Source of the DNA: Actinomycetota bacterium
GTDB taxonomy: Bacteria; Actinomycetota; Acidimicrobiia; Acidimicrobiales; VFJN01
Direction: 5' to 3'
Assembly: GCA_009886035.1 (NCBI GenBank)
Contig: VFJN01000080.1
Span: forward strand, 1-56,184
Length of the DNA: 56,184 nucleotides
Shown: in pieces, positions 45,524-54,439 of the stretch
Layout of the letters: each line of letters starts with the position of its first letter
Numbering within the stretch: the first letter of the stretch is position 1
Translations under genes and position numbers: made by a program
Notes under the pieces: generated by a model
What the model was told of the DNA's origin: nothing
The model's database searches: none
What the model saw: the letters and a program-made list of their open reading frames with translations, nothing else

Positions 45524-46819
45524 GTGGCGAGTGATCTCGTGCGGGGCCGACCGACCGGGTTCCAGATCCAAGCGGCCGGGGCTGAGGCCGCCACGCTGAT
45601 CGCTCCACTCGGCGAGGCCGAGGCTGGGCTGTCCATCTGGATGTCGGAGGGGCTGTCCAACAGTTTCATGATCGTGACCCCGGCCGGGCGCCTGGTGATC
45701 AACACGGGCATGGGGTTCGAAGGCCCGGTCCATCGGGCCCTCTACGACGCCGTCGACGACGGTCCGATCCGTTACGTGCTCCTTACCCAGGGCCATGTGG
45801 ACCATGTGGGGGGAGTGGACCAGTTTCTCGACGAGGGGACCGAGGTAGTGGCCCAGGAGGCCAACGCAACCTGCCAAGCCGACGACGCCCGCATCCACGC
45901 GTTCCGAGTGCGGCGGTCGATGCCGTATTGGATGGACGCCGTGGCCGCGGCTGATCGTTTCATTCGGGCCCATGCCGGCGAGGGGGTGCCCACTCAGTCG
46001 CGCCCCACGCCCACGCTTACGTTCCGCGACCGGCTCGAGCTGGAACTGGGGGGCCTGAGGCTGGAGATGGTGTCGGTGCCCGGCGGCGAGACAATCGACT
46101 CGGCCTTCGTGTGGCTGCCGGATCATGGGGTGGCGTTCGTGGGGAACCTGTTCTCGGCGCTGTTCGGGCACGTACCAAACCTTGTGACCATGCGCGGGGA
46201 TCGTTACCGGTTCGTGGAGCCGTTTCTTGAGTCGTTGGAGCGGGTGCGGGCGCGGCGGCCGTCGCTGTTGCTCACCGGCCACTTCGGGCCGATCACGGGT
46301 GCCGATGTAATCGATGCCGAACTGCTGCGGATCGGAGACGCAGTGCGGAAACTGCACGATCAGGTGTTGGCGGGGATGAATAGCGGCACCGATCTTTGGA
46401 CCTTGATGGCCGAAGTGCGGCTCCCGGAGGAGTTGAGCCTCGGGGAGGGCTACGGGAAGGTCGACTGGGCCGTGCGAGCGATCTGGGAGGGCTACGCCGG
46501 GTGGTTCCATGCCCGTTCCACCACCGAGTTGTATCCGATCCCGGTCGCCGCGGTGGCGCCCGATCTCGTGGCCTTGGCGGGCGGCATCGGCCCACTGCTG
46601 GCCCGGGCGCAGGCCCGTATCGCGGCCGGGGAGACGGTGGAAGCCCTTCATCTGGCCGAGATCGCCGAGCAGGTAGCCCCGGAGGACCCCGAGGTGGTCG
46701 CCACCTTGCTGGCCGCCCACCGCGGGTTGCTGGCTGAGGTGGAGGGCCAGAATTTTTGGGAGACGGGCTGGCTGCGCACGCAGATCGCCACCCTGGAGCG
46801 CCGGAGTGCCCGTGCGTAG
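45524..46819 (+). CDS. MBL-fold hydrolase with alkyl-sulfatase-like C-terminal domain
   Basis: LTQGHVDHVGGVDQF metal motif; C-terminal WEGYAGWFHARSTTELYPIP...AGGIGPLLARAQARIAAGETVEALHLAE resembles alkyl sulfatase dimerisation domain. Confidence 0.82.
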   Translation: MASDLVRGRPTGFQIQAAGAEAATLIAPLGEAEAGLSIWMSEGLSNSFMIVTPAGRLVINTGMGFEGPVHRALYDAVDDGPIRYVLLTQGHVDHVGGVDQFLDEGTEVVAQEANATCQADDARIHAFRVRRSMPYWMDAVAAADRFIRAHAGEGVPTQSRPTPTLTFRDRLELELGGLRLEMVSVPGGETIDSAFVWLPDHGVAFVGNLFSALFGHVPNLVTMRGDRYRFVEPFLESLERVRARRPSLLLTGHFGPITGADVIDAELLRIGDAVRKLHDQVLAGMNSGTDLWTLMAEVRLPEELSLGEGYGKVDWAVRAIWEGYAGWFHARSTTELYPIPVAAVAPDLVALAGGIGPLLARAQARIAAGETVEALHLAEIAEQVAPEDPEVVATLLAAHRGLLAEVEGQNFWETGWLRTQIATLERRSARA

Positions 46820-47981
46820 GGGGGTGACCTCCGCCGACGGATTGGTGGCCCAGGCGGTGGAGGCCACCGGCCTGTCGGAGATGGGTCCTCACGCCTGGCG
46901 TGATGGGCTCGAGGTGCTCGTGGCCTCCGCGAACGACGAGGCTGATCTCAATGGGTTCGGCGTGGATCTGTTCGAGAGTTGGGTGGGCGAGCGACTGCGG
47001 AACCGGTTGGGGGTTATCGACTGGATCAACCGCCATCCCGCCGTGGCCGACGCCCCCGTGGTGGCCCCGCTGGTGGTGGTGGGGATGTTGCGCACCGGGT
47101 CCACGATCCTGCTGGAACTCTTAGCCGCCGATCCGGCGCAGCGGGCGCTCATGAAGTGGGAAGCCTTAGACAGCGTACCGCCCCCCCAGACCGCCACTTT
47201 CACGAGCGACGCGCGCATCGCCCGGTGGGTGGAGGTGATGGACACCACCTACGCCATGGTGCCGAGCCTCAAGGCGATTCACTGGGAACCGGGTGATGGG
47301 CCCACCGAGTGTGTGGCCCTGCTCGGCCAGGCCTTCCGCAGTCAGGACTGGCTGGGGCTGTTTCACCTACCGAGTTACGTGGAATGGTATCTCTCCGCCG
47401 ACCTCACCCCGGCGTACGCCTTTCACCGTCAGGCACTGCAGGTGCTGCAGTCCGAGGCCCCCGGGGGATGGGTGCTGAAGGCGCCGGGTCATTTGCTGGG
47501 GCTGGACGCACTGGTGGCGACCTATCCCGACGCGCGCATCGTGGTGCTGCACCGCGATCCGTTGCGTACGGTGCCGTCGTCGGTGAGTTTGTCCACCACC
47601 GCCTTTCCCAACTCGCTCACCAACGATCTGGACACGACGAGTTGGTGGGGACCATTGTGGATGAGGATGCTGGGGGAGATGGTGGACCACCTGGGCGACT
47701 TCCGGCAGCGGCGGGGTGACGTGGCGATCATGGATCTGCACTACACCGATCTGGCCGCCGACCCCATCGCCGCCGTGCGTTCCATCCACCGGCACTTCGG
47801 GAGCGACTTGTCGCCCGAGGCGGAGTGGGCGGCGCGGCAGCACCTGGCCGACCATCCCCGCCACGGGCACGGCCAGCATCAGTATTCGCTCGACGACGCG
47901 GGGCTGAGCGTCGCCAGTGTGGAACAACGTTTCGCCACCTATTGCCGCGATAATGCCGTGGTGTCCGAGGGGATCGCATGA
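46806..47981 (+). CDS. Sulfotransferase family protein
   Basis: VVVGMLRTGSTILLELLAADP (5'-PSB), RIVVLHRDPLRTVPSS (3'-PB). Confidence 0.88.
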   Translation: MPVRRGVTSADGLVAQAVEATGLSEMGPHAWRDGLEVLVASANDEADLNGFGVDLFESWVGERLRNRLGVIDWINRHPAVADAPVVAPLVVVGMLRTGSTILLELLAADPAQRALMKWEALDSVPPPQTATFTSDARIARWVEVMDTTYAMVPSLKAIHWEPGDGPTECVALLGQAFRSQDWLGLFHLPSYVEWYLSADLTPAYAFHRQALQVLQSEAPGGWVLKAPGHLLGLDALVATYPDARIVVLHRDPLRTVPSSVSLSTTAFPNSLTNDLDTTSWWGPLWMRMLGEMVDHLGDFRQRRGDVAIMDLHYTDLAADPIAAVRSIHRHFGSDLSPEAEWAARQHLADHPRHGHGQHQYSLDDAGLSVASVEQRFATYCRDNAVVSEGIA

Positions 47982-48988
47982 CCGATCGGTTGCCGTTAGC
48001 GCTGGTGGGGTGCGGGGCGATTGCCGAACTGCACCGCTGGGCCATTGAGGAAAGCGGGGCGCCGATCGACATCGTGGCGGCCGTCGACATCGACCCGGCA
48101 CGCGCCGAGGCCATGGCGGCCCTGACCGGGGCGGAGGCCTATTCGTCGCTCGACGACGCCATCGCCTCGGGTACCTTCGACGCGGTGGATCTGATGTTGC
48201 CGCATCATCTACACGAGGCGATCACCCTGCGCTGTTTCGACGCCGGATTGCATGTGTTGTTGGAGAAACCAATGGCGCCCACCGTGGATGCCTGCGACCG
48301 GATCGTGGGGGCGGCGGCCGAGGCGGCCACGGTGTTCATGGTGGCGGAAAATGCCCAGTACTGGCCCGAGGTGATCACCGCCGCCCGCCTGGTCGCGGAG
48401 GGCGCTATCGGCGAGGTGGTGACAGCGCGGGCGTGTGCTTTCATCCCGCCGCTGGCGGATTTTTACGGCGGGGAGGACCCGTGGCGGTTCGACCCGGTGC
48501 AGGCCGGCGGGGGTTTGGCCATCGACACCTGCTCGCACTGGTTGCGGCCGTTGCGGATGCTTCTGGGGGAAGTGGTGGAGGTGGTGGGTGATCTCGGGCA
48601 CCCGTTCCCAGGGATGCGCACCGAGTCGTTGGTGCGGTCGCTGGTGCGGTTCGAATCGGGAGTGGTGGCGAGTCTCGACGCCTTGCTCACCAGCGCCCCA
48701 CTGGCGCCCGAGGTGCTCTTTCGGATCACTGGCACCGAGGGCGAGATCACCGTGGAGGGGGCCGGGACCTGCACGCTCACCACCCGGGAGCACCGGCGCG
48801 GCCTGGTGGTGGGGGAGGCGGCGGGCTACTTGATGAGTTATCCGGGTGAGTTCGTCGACTTCGCGGCGGCAGTGCTGCATGGCACTCCGCCCGCCGCCAC
48901 CGCCGCCCACTCGTTGGGGGAATTGCGCACGGCCTTGGCGCTCTACCGCTCGGTCGACACCCGACGCTGGGAGAACGTGTGGGAGTGA
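47978..48988 (+). CDS. Gfo/Idh/MocA family oxidoreductase
   Basis: LALVGCGAIAELHRWAIEES, HVLLEKPMAPTVDACD. Confidence 0.92.
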   Translation: MTDRLPLALVGCGAIAELHRWAIEESGAPIDIVAAVDIDPARAEAMAALTGAEAYSSLDDAIASGTFDAVDLMLPHHLHEAITLRCFDAGLHVLLEKPMAPTVDACDRIVGAAAEAATVFMVAENAQYWPEVITAARLVAEGAIGEVVTARACAFIPPLADFYGGEDPWRFDPVQAGGGLAIDTCSHWLRPLRMLLGEVVEVVGDLGHPFPGMRTESLVRSLVRFESGVVASLDALLTSAPLAPEVLFRITGTEGEITVEGAGTCTLTTREHRRGLVVGEAAGYLMSYPGEFVDFAAAVLHGTPPAATAAHSLGELRTALALYRSVDTRRWENVWE

Positions 48989-49722
48989 TCTTCGACTTCG
49001 ACGGGGTGGCGGTGCTGGTTACGGGCGGAACGTCAGGGATCGGATTGGCGATCGCCACCGGTTTTCGCGATGCCGGGGCGGCGGTCACCATCACCGGCAC
49101 GCGGCCCTCAGCCACCGAGGTGGAGGCCGATCTCGGCGGCTTCGCCTACCGGCAGTGTCGCCTCACCGACGCCGGTGAGATCGAGGCGTTGGCGGAGGGC
49201 CTCGGCGGCTTGGATGTGCTGGTGAACAACGCCGGGGCCACGATGCCCGGCGGGAAAGACGAGTGGGAGCCGGAGGTATTCGCCGAGTCGGTGGCGATCA
49301 ACCTGACCGGCGCTTTCCGGTTGTCGCTGGCGTGTCGGAGCCGTTTGGCGGCGAGCCGCCACGCGGGCGGCGCGGCCGTGGTGAACCTGGCATCGATGTC
49401 GAGTTACGACGCGGTGCCGATGGTGCCGGGCTACGGGGCCGCCAAAGCGGGGATCGTACAGATGACCAAGACACTCGCGACCCAGTGGGCTCCGGAGGGG
49501 ATTCGGGTGAATGCGGTGGCACCGGGGCTGATCCTCACCCGCATGACCGAGGTGATGACCCAATTCGACGGACTGGCCGATCCCTACCTGGCCCGCACCC
49601 CGATGGCCCGCTGGGGAAGCCCGGAGGATGTTCAGCCGGTCGTGGCCTTTCTGGCGTCGTCAGCGGCGGCGTTTGTCACCGGCCAGACCTGGAACGTCGA
49701 CGGCGGTTACTCGGCCACCTGA
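48979..49722 (+). CDS. SDR family oxidoreductase
   Basis: VTGGTSGIGLAIA, LVNNAGATMPGG, YGAAKAGIVQMTK. Confidence 0.92.
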   Translation: MGVIFDFDGVAVLVTGGTSGIGLAIATGFRDAGAAVTITGTRPSATEVEADLGGFAYRQCRLTDAGEIEALAEGLGGLDVLVNNAGATMPGGKDEWEPEVFAESVAINLTGAFRLSLACRSRLAASRHAGGAAVVNLASMSSYDAVPMVPGYGAAKAGIVQMTKTLATQWAPEGIRVNAVAPGLILTRMTEVMTQFDGLADPYLARTPMARWGSPEDVQPVVAFLASSAAAFVTGQTWNVDGGYSAT

Positions 49723-49746
49723 GAGCGACGCGTCCCGGGGCGGCGG

Positions 49747-50571
49747 TTACGTGATGGTGGGCAGCACCTGGCGCACGAACGCCTCAACTTGATCTCGGCC
49801 GCCCGCGGGCCAGCCGCACACCAGGTAGCCGTAGCCGGCGTCGCGCCACTTGGCCGCATGGCGACCAGCGGTGTCGAGGTCGTCGAGCGACAGGGAGCCG
49901 GCCCGCAGAATGGTGGCGGGGTCGCGTCCCGCCGCCGTGGCCAGTTCGTCGATCCGGCGGGAGGCGTCCTGCATGCTGTTGGGGGTACCGAAGCCGTGCC
50001 AGGCATCGGCGTAGCGGGCCACCAGCGGCAGGGTGCGCCGGGGCCCGTTGCCGCCGATCCAGATCGGGGGGTGGGGCGTTTGCCGCGGGCGGGGGAGCAC
50101 CTGGGCGTCGCGCAGCGACACCATCTTGCCGTCGTACGACACGACCTCGCCGGTCATGAGACGGGTGGTGATCTCCAGGGTGTCTTCGAGCAGGTCGAAG
50201 CGCTCGCTGGTGTTCGGGAACGGGATGCCGAACTCGATGTGCTCCTTGTCGTGCCAGGCCGCACCTAGCGACAACTCGAGACGACCCGCCGAGGCGTGGT
50301 CGATGGTGACCATCTGCGTGGCGAACACGGAGGGGTGTCGGTAGGTGACGCCGGTGACGAGCAGCCCCAGCCGGATGCGCGAGGTGAGCCCGCTGAGGGC
50401 AGCCAGGGTGGTCACACCATCGAAGACTTCGCCCGGGCCCTCGCCGTACATGGGCTGGAAGTGGTCGAAACCCCAGGCCCCATCGAAGCCAAGATCCTCG
50501 GCGAAGCGCACCCGAGACACCACCTCATCCCAGGGCATCCGCTGTTGGGCGACGTCGATCCCGAAGCGCAT
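49747..50571 (-). CDS. LLM-class F420-dependent oxidoreductase
   Basis: MRFGIDVAQQRMPWDEVV, RLELSLGAAWHDKEHIEFG, PPIWIGGNGPRRTLPLVARYADAW. Confidence 0.9.
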   Translation of the reverse strand: MRFGIDVAQQRMPWDEVVSRVRFAEDLGFDGAWGFDHFQPMYGEGPGEVFDGVTTLAALSGLTSRIRLGLLVTGVTYRHPSVFATQMVTIDHASAGRLELSLGAAWHDKEHIEFGIPFPNTSERFDLLEDTLEITTRLMTGEVVSYDGKMVSLRDAQVLPRPRQTPHPPIWIGGNGPRRTLPLVARYADAWHGFGTPNSMQDASRRIDELATAAGRDPATILRAGSLSLDDLDTAGRHAAKWRDAGYGYLVCGWPAGGRDQVEAFVRQVLPTIT

Positions 50572-50664
50572 GGCTCTCAGGGTGTTCCGGGGGCAAGGAG
50601 CATGATGACGACCGTACCCGGTGCCCGCCCCGCCGCCACTCCTGGCCCCATCGGCCTCCCGGTC

Positions 50665-51771
50665 ATGCGCCTTTGGGAGCCATCCCGGGTGCGGTTCGGC
50701 GAGACTGATCGGGTGAACGGAACCGATCTGCTGACCGAGCGACTGCTACGCGTGATTGACGAGGGCCGCCGAAGCGCTACCTACAAGTTGGCGTTGCTGC
50801 TGGCCCTCATCGACGCGGCGGCCCTCTTCCCCGGGGCCAGCACGATTCCCACTCGCGAACTCGCCGCGCTGGTGCTGGCCAGTTATTACCCGCAAACCCG
50901 CATCTATGTCGCCAACGACGGGGTGGAACGAGAACTGCGTCAGATCAACACGAAGGGGTCGCCTCCGTTACGGGCCGCACTCCGGTTGCGCCTGAAGGGA
51001 GACGCTGCCGGTTGTCGCAACATCACCGAAGCCAAGGCGCGGATACCCGAGGAGTACGCGCGCGCGCTGGACGCGGTTGAAGACACTTTTGTGCGCTATC
51101 CGATCCCGCTGCTTCAGAAGGTCGGGACCACGACGATCCCGTTTCTCTACGCCATGGACTGGCCCGAAGGAACCTCGGTGGCCCGCTTGCGGCGCGAGGG
51201 CCGCGATGGCGTGTCCTTCTTGGCGGGAGTGGCCGATCGCCTGGTGGTGCTGGGGCCACTGCTTCGACCGCTGGTGGAGTTGCACTGGACTCGTGATGTG
51301 TCGCGCTGGACCGGCGTTGCCACCGAGGACGACCGCCTACGGGCGCATCTGTTTGGCACGGATCGAGTGGCGATGTCGAGGGTTCTCCGTTCGGGCCTGG
51401 CCGACCTCCAGGACGGGGCGTGCTTCTACTGCGGCGATCGTCTTTCGTCGGTAACACAGGTGGACCACTTCCTGGCCTGGTCACGTTGGCCGAACGATGC
51501 CGTGGAGAACCTGGTGCTGGCCGACACCTGCAATGGGTCCAAGAGCAATCACCTCGCCGCCAGTGAACATCTGGCCCGATGGTCGCAGCGCCTGGTGGGC
51601 CGATCCGAGGGGCTGGCGGATCTGGCCGCGTCGGCCCGCTGGGTGACGGACCCAACCCGCAGCCGGGCACTGATCCGCAGCACTTATGAGCACGTACCGG
51701 CTGGCACGCCGTTGTGGGTGAGCCGGGGCATCTTCGTAGCGGCAGAGGGCCCTATCGCCATCCCGCTCTAG
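50665..51771 (+). CDS. HNH endonuclease domain protein with uncharacterised N-terminal domain
   Basis: CFYCGDRLSSVTQVDHFLAWSRWPNDAVENLVLADTCNGSKSNHL (CxxC/HNH-type core); start ATG 50665 or GTG 50713. Confidence 0.8.
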   Translation: MRLWEPSRVRFGETDRVNGTDLLTERLLRVIDEGRRSATYKLALLLALIDAAALFPGASTIPTRELAALVLASYYPQTRIYVANDGVERELRQINTKGSPPLRAALRLRLKGDAAGCRNITEAKARIPEEYARALDAVEDTFVRYPIPLLQKVGTTTIPFLYAMDWPEGTSVARLRREGRDGVSFLAGVADRLVVLGPLLRPLVELHWTRDVSRWTGVATEDDRLRAHLFGTDRVAMSRVLRSGLADLQDGACFYCGDRLSSVTQVDHFLAWSRWPNDAVENLVLADTCNGSKSNHLAASEHLARWSQRLVGRSEGLADLAASARWVTDPTRSRALIRSTYEHVPAGTPLWVSRGIFVAAEGPIAIPL

Positions 51772-52236
51772 CGGCGCGACACGCCCCACTTCCAGGGAGA
51801 CCTGACTGCCGCACTGGAGCCAATGGAAGAAGACGAACTCCGGTTGATCAGGTTGGAATCCAGGGCGGATGACGATGACGGCGGGCGGGCCTCTAACTGC
51901 AGGTCACCGCAAATAGCGGCCTTTTGTTCCTCAAGGTCTCCAGTAATGACTACCTCAGTGAGAAATACCAGCGCAGTAAGCACCACCAGGAATGCCGGTT
52001 GGCCCTGGGCCTTTCCTCTCTCGCCCTGATCGCTTCGAGCACGAACGCAGCGCGTCACGCACCGAGGTGGTGAAGGTGGCCAACGTTTTTTCCGGGAAAT
52101 CATCCGGCACGAGTTGACCCATGTCCTGCATCCCGCCGCAATTGCTCCGGCGGTACGTTCTCGCTGGTTCGGAGGAGCAAACCGGCTCCGGGGGGACCAT
52201 TGGCGCACGGCCGCCGACGTGCGACGGCAGCGGTGG
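51772..52236 (-). other. Non-coding or degenerate segment between HNH gene and DUF1990 gene
   Basis: No convincing full-length ORF; two overlapping minus frames (51768-52271, 51955-52200) look like possible frameshift remnants. Confidence 0.35.
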
Positions 52237-52791
52237 TCAACCCGCCGGTTGGGTCCACTTCTCGATGGCATCGAGGTACCCGGTGGTGGCTCGCCGTTGG
52301 AGCCAACGGGTCACGGGGCCGCCGAGCCGCACGAGGAGCGTGCCCGGCTTCGACACCGCATCGATGTGGAACCGCACCTCGCCGTCCTCCTGGGCGACGA
52401 TGAACGACTCGTACCCGCGCTCGGGATGGCCCGGCAACGTGGCGTACACGAATCCGAACGCGCCGGGTTCGTTGATGACCTGCTCGATCCGACAGGCCGC
52501 CATCACCCACACTCCCGCTTGACGCGTCACGATGACCACCGTTTCTCCGGCGGTGATCCCCACCTCCGCCGGAAATACTTCGACGCCCGAACCGCGGTGG
52601 GCCACCCACCGTTCCACCCCGGCCCGGCCCCGCTCGAACGCGTCGGGTCCTGTCCCCACGGCGCGACTGCTGTGCTCCTGCCGGAACCCTGGAGGCGGTT
52701 CTTCGGCGACCATGCTGGTGACCGCCATCCCCAGCCGGCTCCGGCGGTAGGCGGCGATGGCGGCATCATCAGGGCGGCGGAGCGAGAGCAT
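52237..52791 (-). CDS. DUF1990 family protein
   Basis: EVGITAGETVVIVTRQAGVWVMAACRIEQVINEPGAFGFVYATLPGHPERGYESF. Confidence 0.85.
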   Translation of the reverse strand: MLSLRRPDDAAIAAYRRSRLGMAVTSMVAEEPPPGFRQEHSSRAVGTGPDAFERGRAGVERWVAHRGSGVEVFPAEVGITAGETVVIVTRQAGVWVMAACRIEQVINEPGAFGFVYATLPGHPERGYESFIVAQEDGEVRFHIDAVSKPGTLLVRLGGPVTRWLQRRATTGYLDAIEKWTQPAG

Positions 52792-52870
52792 CGCTCCCCA
52801 CGCTAGGGCTCCACCCCCGGTACCGGCGGTGTCTCTTGCCGATCTTCCGGGTGCCTGAGATAGTTATTCG

Positions 52871-53221
52871 GTGCAGTATCTCCGCTTATTCAACGACGGT
52901 GATACCACCCGATTCTCCGACGAAAACATCGGCTTCGACGATGCCGTATTCGCCCCGCCCGCCCCCCCGCTGGGGGTCTCGGCGGCCTTCCCGGCCCGAG
53001 AGGTGTTGTTCATCCAGTTTCCGGCCGGTTGGAGCGATCCGTCGCACCCCTCACCGGCCCGGCAATGGATGTTCGTGCTCTCCGGTCGTGGTGAGACCAC
53101 CGCCGGTGATGAGACCCGCTCATGGCACGCCGGCGACGCCATCCTCCTCGAAGACACCGCCTTCCCCGGCCACGGCACCACCATTCTCGACGACACGGTG
53201 ATCGCGGTCGTCCGCCTCTGA
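52871..53221 (+). CDS. Cupin domain protein
   Basis: RQWMFVLSGRGETTAGDETRSWHAGDAILLEDTAFPGHGTTI. Confidence 0.8.
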   Translation: MQYLRLFNDGDTTRFSDENIGFDDAVFAPPAPPLGVSAAFPAREVLFIQFPAGWSDPSHPSPARQWMFVLSGRGETTAGDETRSWHAGDAILLEDTAFPGHGTTILDDTVIAVVRL

Positions 53222-53308
53222 GCGAGACCGCCCCCCGGGTTACCTGCCCCCTGGCGGAGATGGCGTGGATTTCCCGCCCCTGTCACAGGTCGCCCCTACG
53301 CTCCGGGG

Positions 53309-54439
53309 GTGACTCGCTTTGTGCACTCTGCCGATTGGCAACTGGGGATGACCCGCCACTTCCTCTCCGGGGATGCCCAGGCGCGCTTTACCGCTGATCG
53401 TATTGAGGCCATCACCGCCATCGGGCGGCTCGCCGAGGCCGAAGGCTGTTCCTTCGTGGTCGTCAGTGGCGACGTGTTCGAGTCCAACCAGGTTGAGCGT
53501 CCCGTGGTGGTCCGCGCCCTGGAGGCGATGAAGGCCACTCCCGCTGTCTTCTTCTATCTCCTCCCCGGCAACCACGATCCGCTCGACGCCACCTCGATTT
53601 TCCGGTCGAAAACCTTCCGCGATCACTGTCCCCCCAACGTCATCACCCTCGAGGGTGGCACCGAAATCCCCGCCGCTGACGGCATCACGATCGTCAGCGC
53701 CCCGTGGCCGAATAAGCGTCCCCTCACCGATCTGGTCACCGCCGCGGTCGCGTCACGGCCGGCGGATGGCACCCTCCGGGTGGTGGTAGGCCACGGGGCC
53801 GTCGATACGCTCTCGCCCAACCCAAACGACCCCGCCCTCATTCGCCTCGCCGATGTGGAGGCCGCCCTCGCCGATGGTCGAATTCACTACGTCGCCCTCG
53901 GCGATCGGCACTCCACTACCTCGGTGGGCACCACCGGTCGTGTCTGGTACGCCGGCGCTCCCGAACCCACCGACTACCGCGAGGTTGATCCTGGCCACGC
54001 GTTGGTGGTGGATCTGAGCCATGAGTCGGTCAGCGTTGTGCCCCATCGGATCGGCCGCTGGGAGTTTCAGCACCGGCAGTTCGACCTCGCCGGTCGCCCC
54101 GATTGCGACGGCGTCCAGCAGTTTCTCGAGGCCATCGTCGACAAGCCCCGCACCATCGTGAAACTGACGCTGGTCGGGCAGCTATCCCTGACCGATATGG
54201 CCCATCTCGAGGCCACCTTCCGCCACGCTTCGGACCTCCTCGGGGCCCTCGAGCGATGGGAACGCCACAGCGAGCTGGTGGTTCTCCCCGCCGAGAACGA
54301 GATGGCCGATTTGGGCTTGTCGGGATTCGCGCTCGTCGCCCTCGAAGACCTGAAAGACCGTGCTAACCGTAGCGACGAAGGGGCGGAGGTGGCCCGCGAT
54401 GCGCTCGGCCTCCTCTACCGCCTGGCGGGGTCGGTATGA
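53309..54439 (+). CDS. SbcD/Mre11-like metallophosphoesterase (DNA repair exonuclease)
   Basis: FVHSADWQLGM, VVSGDVFESNQ, LLPGNHDPLD, VVGHGAVD, ALGDRHS phosphoesterase motifs. Confidence 0.9.
   Translation: MTRFVHSADWQLGMTRHFLSGDAQARFTADRIEAITAIGRLAEAEGCSFVVVSGDVFESNQVERPVVVRALEAMKATPAVFFYLLPGNHDPLDATSIFRSKTFRDHCPPNVITLEGGTEIPAADGITIVSAPWPNKRPLTDLVTAAVASRPADGTLRVVVGHGAVDTLSPNPNDPALIRLADVEAALADGRIHYVALGDRHSTTSVGTTGRVWYAGAPEPTDYREVDPGHALVVDLSHESVSVVPHRIGRWEFQHRQFDLAGRPDCDGVQQFLEAIVDKPRTIVKLTLVGQLSLTDMAHLEATFRHASDLLGALERWERHSELVVLPAENEMADLGLSGFALVALEDLKDRANRSDEGAEVARDALGLLYRLAGSV

Noticed and set aside
45401-46867. Upstream half of the 784-aa minus ORF 44513-46867
   Set aside because: It is antisense to the MBL-fold gene; the real PhyH CDS starts near 45379 where a promoter is visible.
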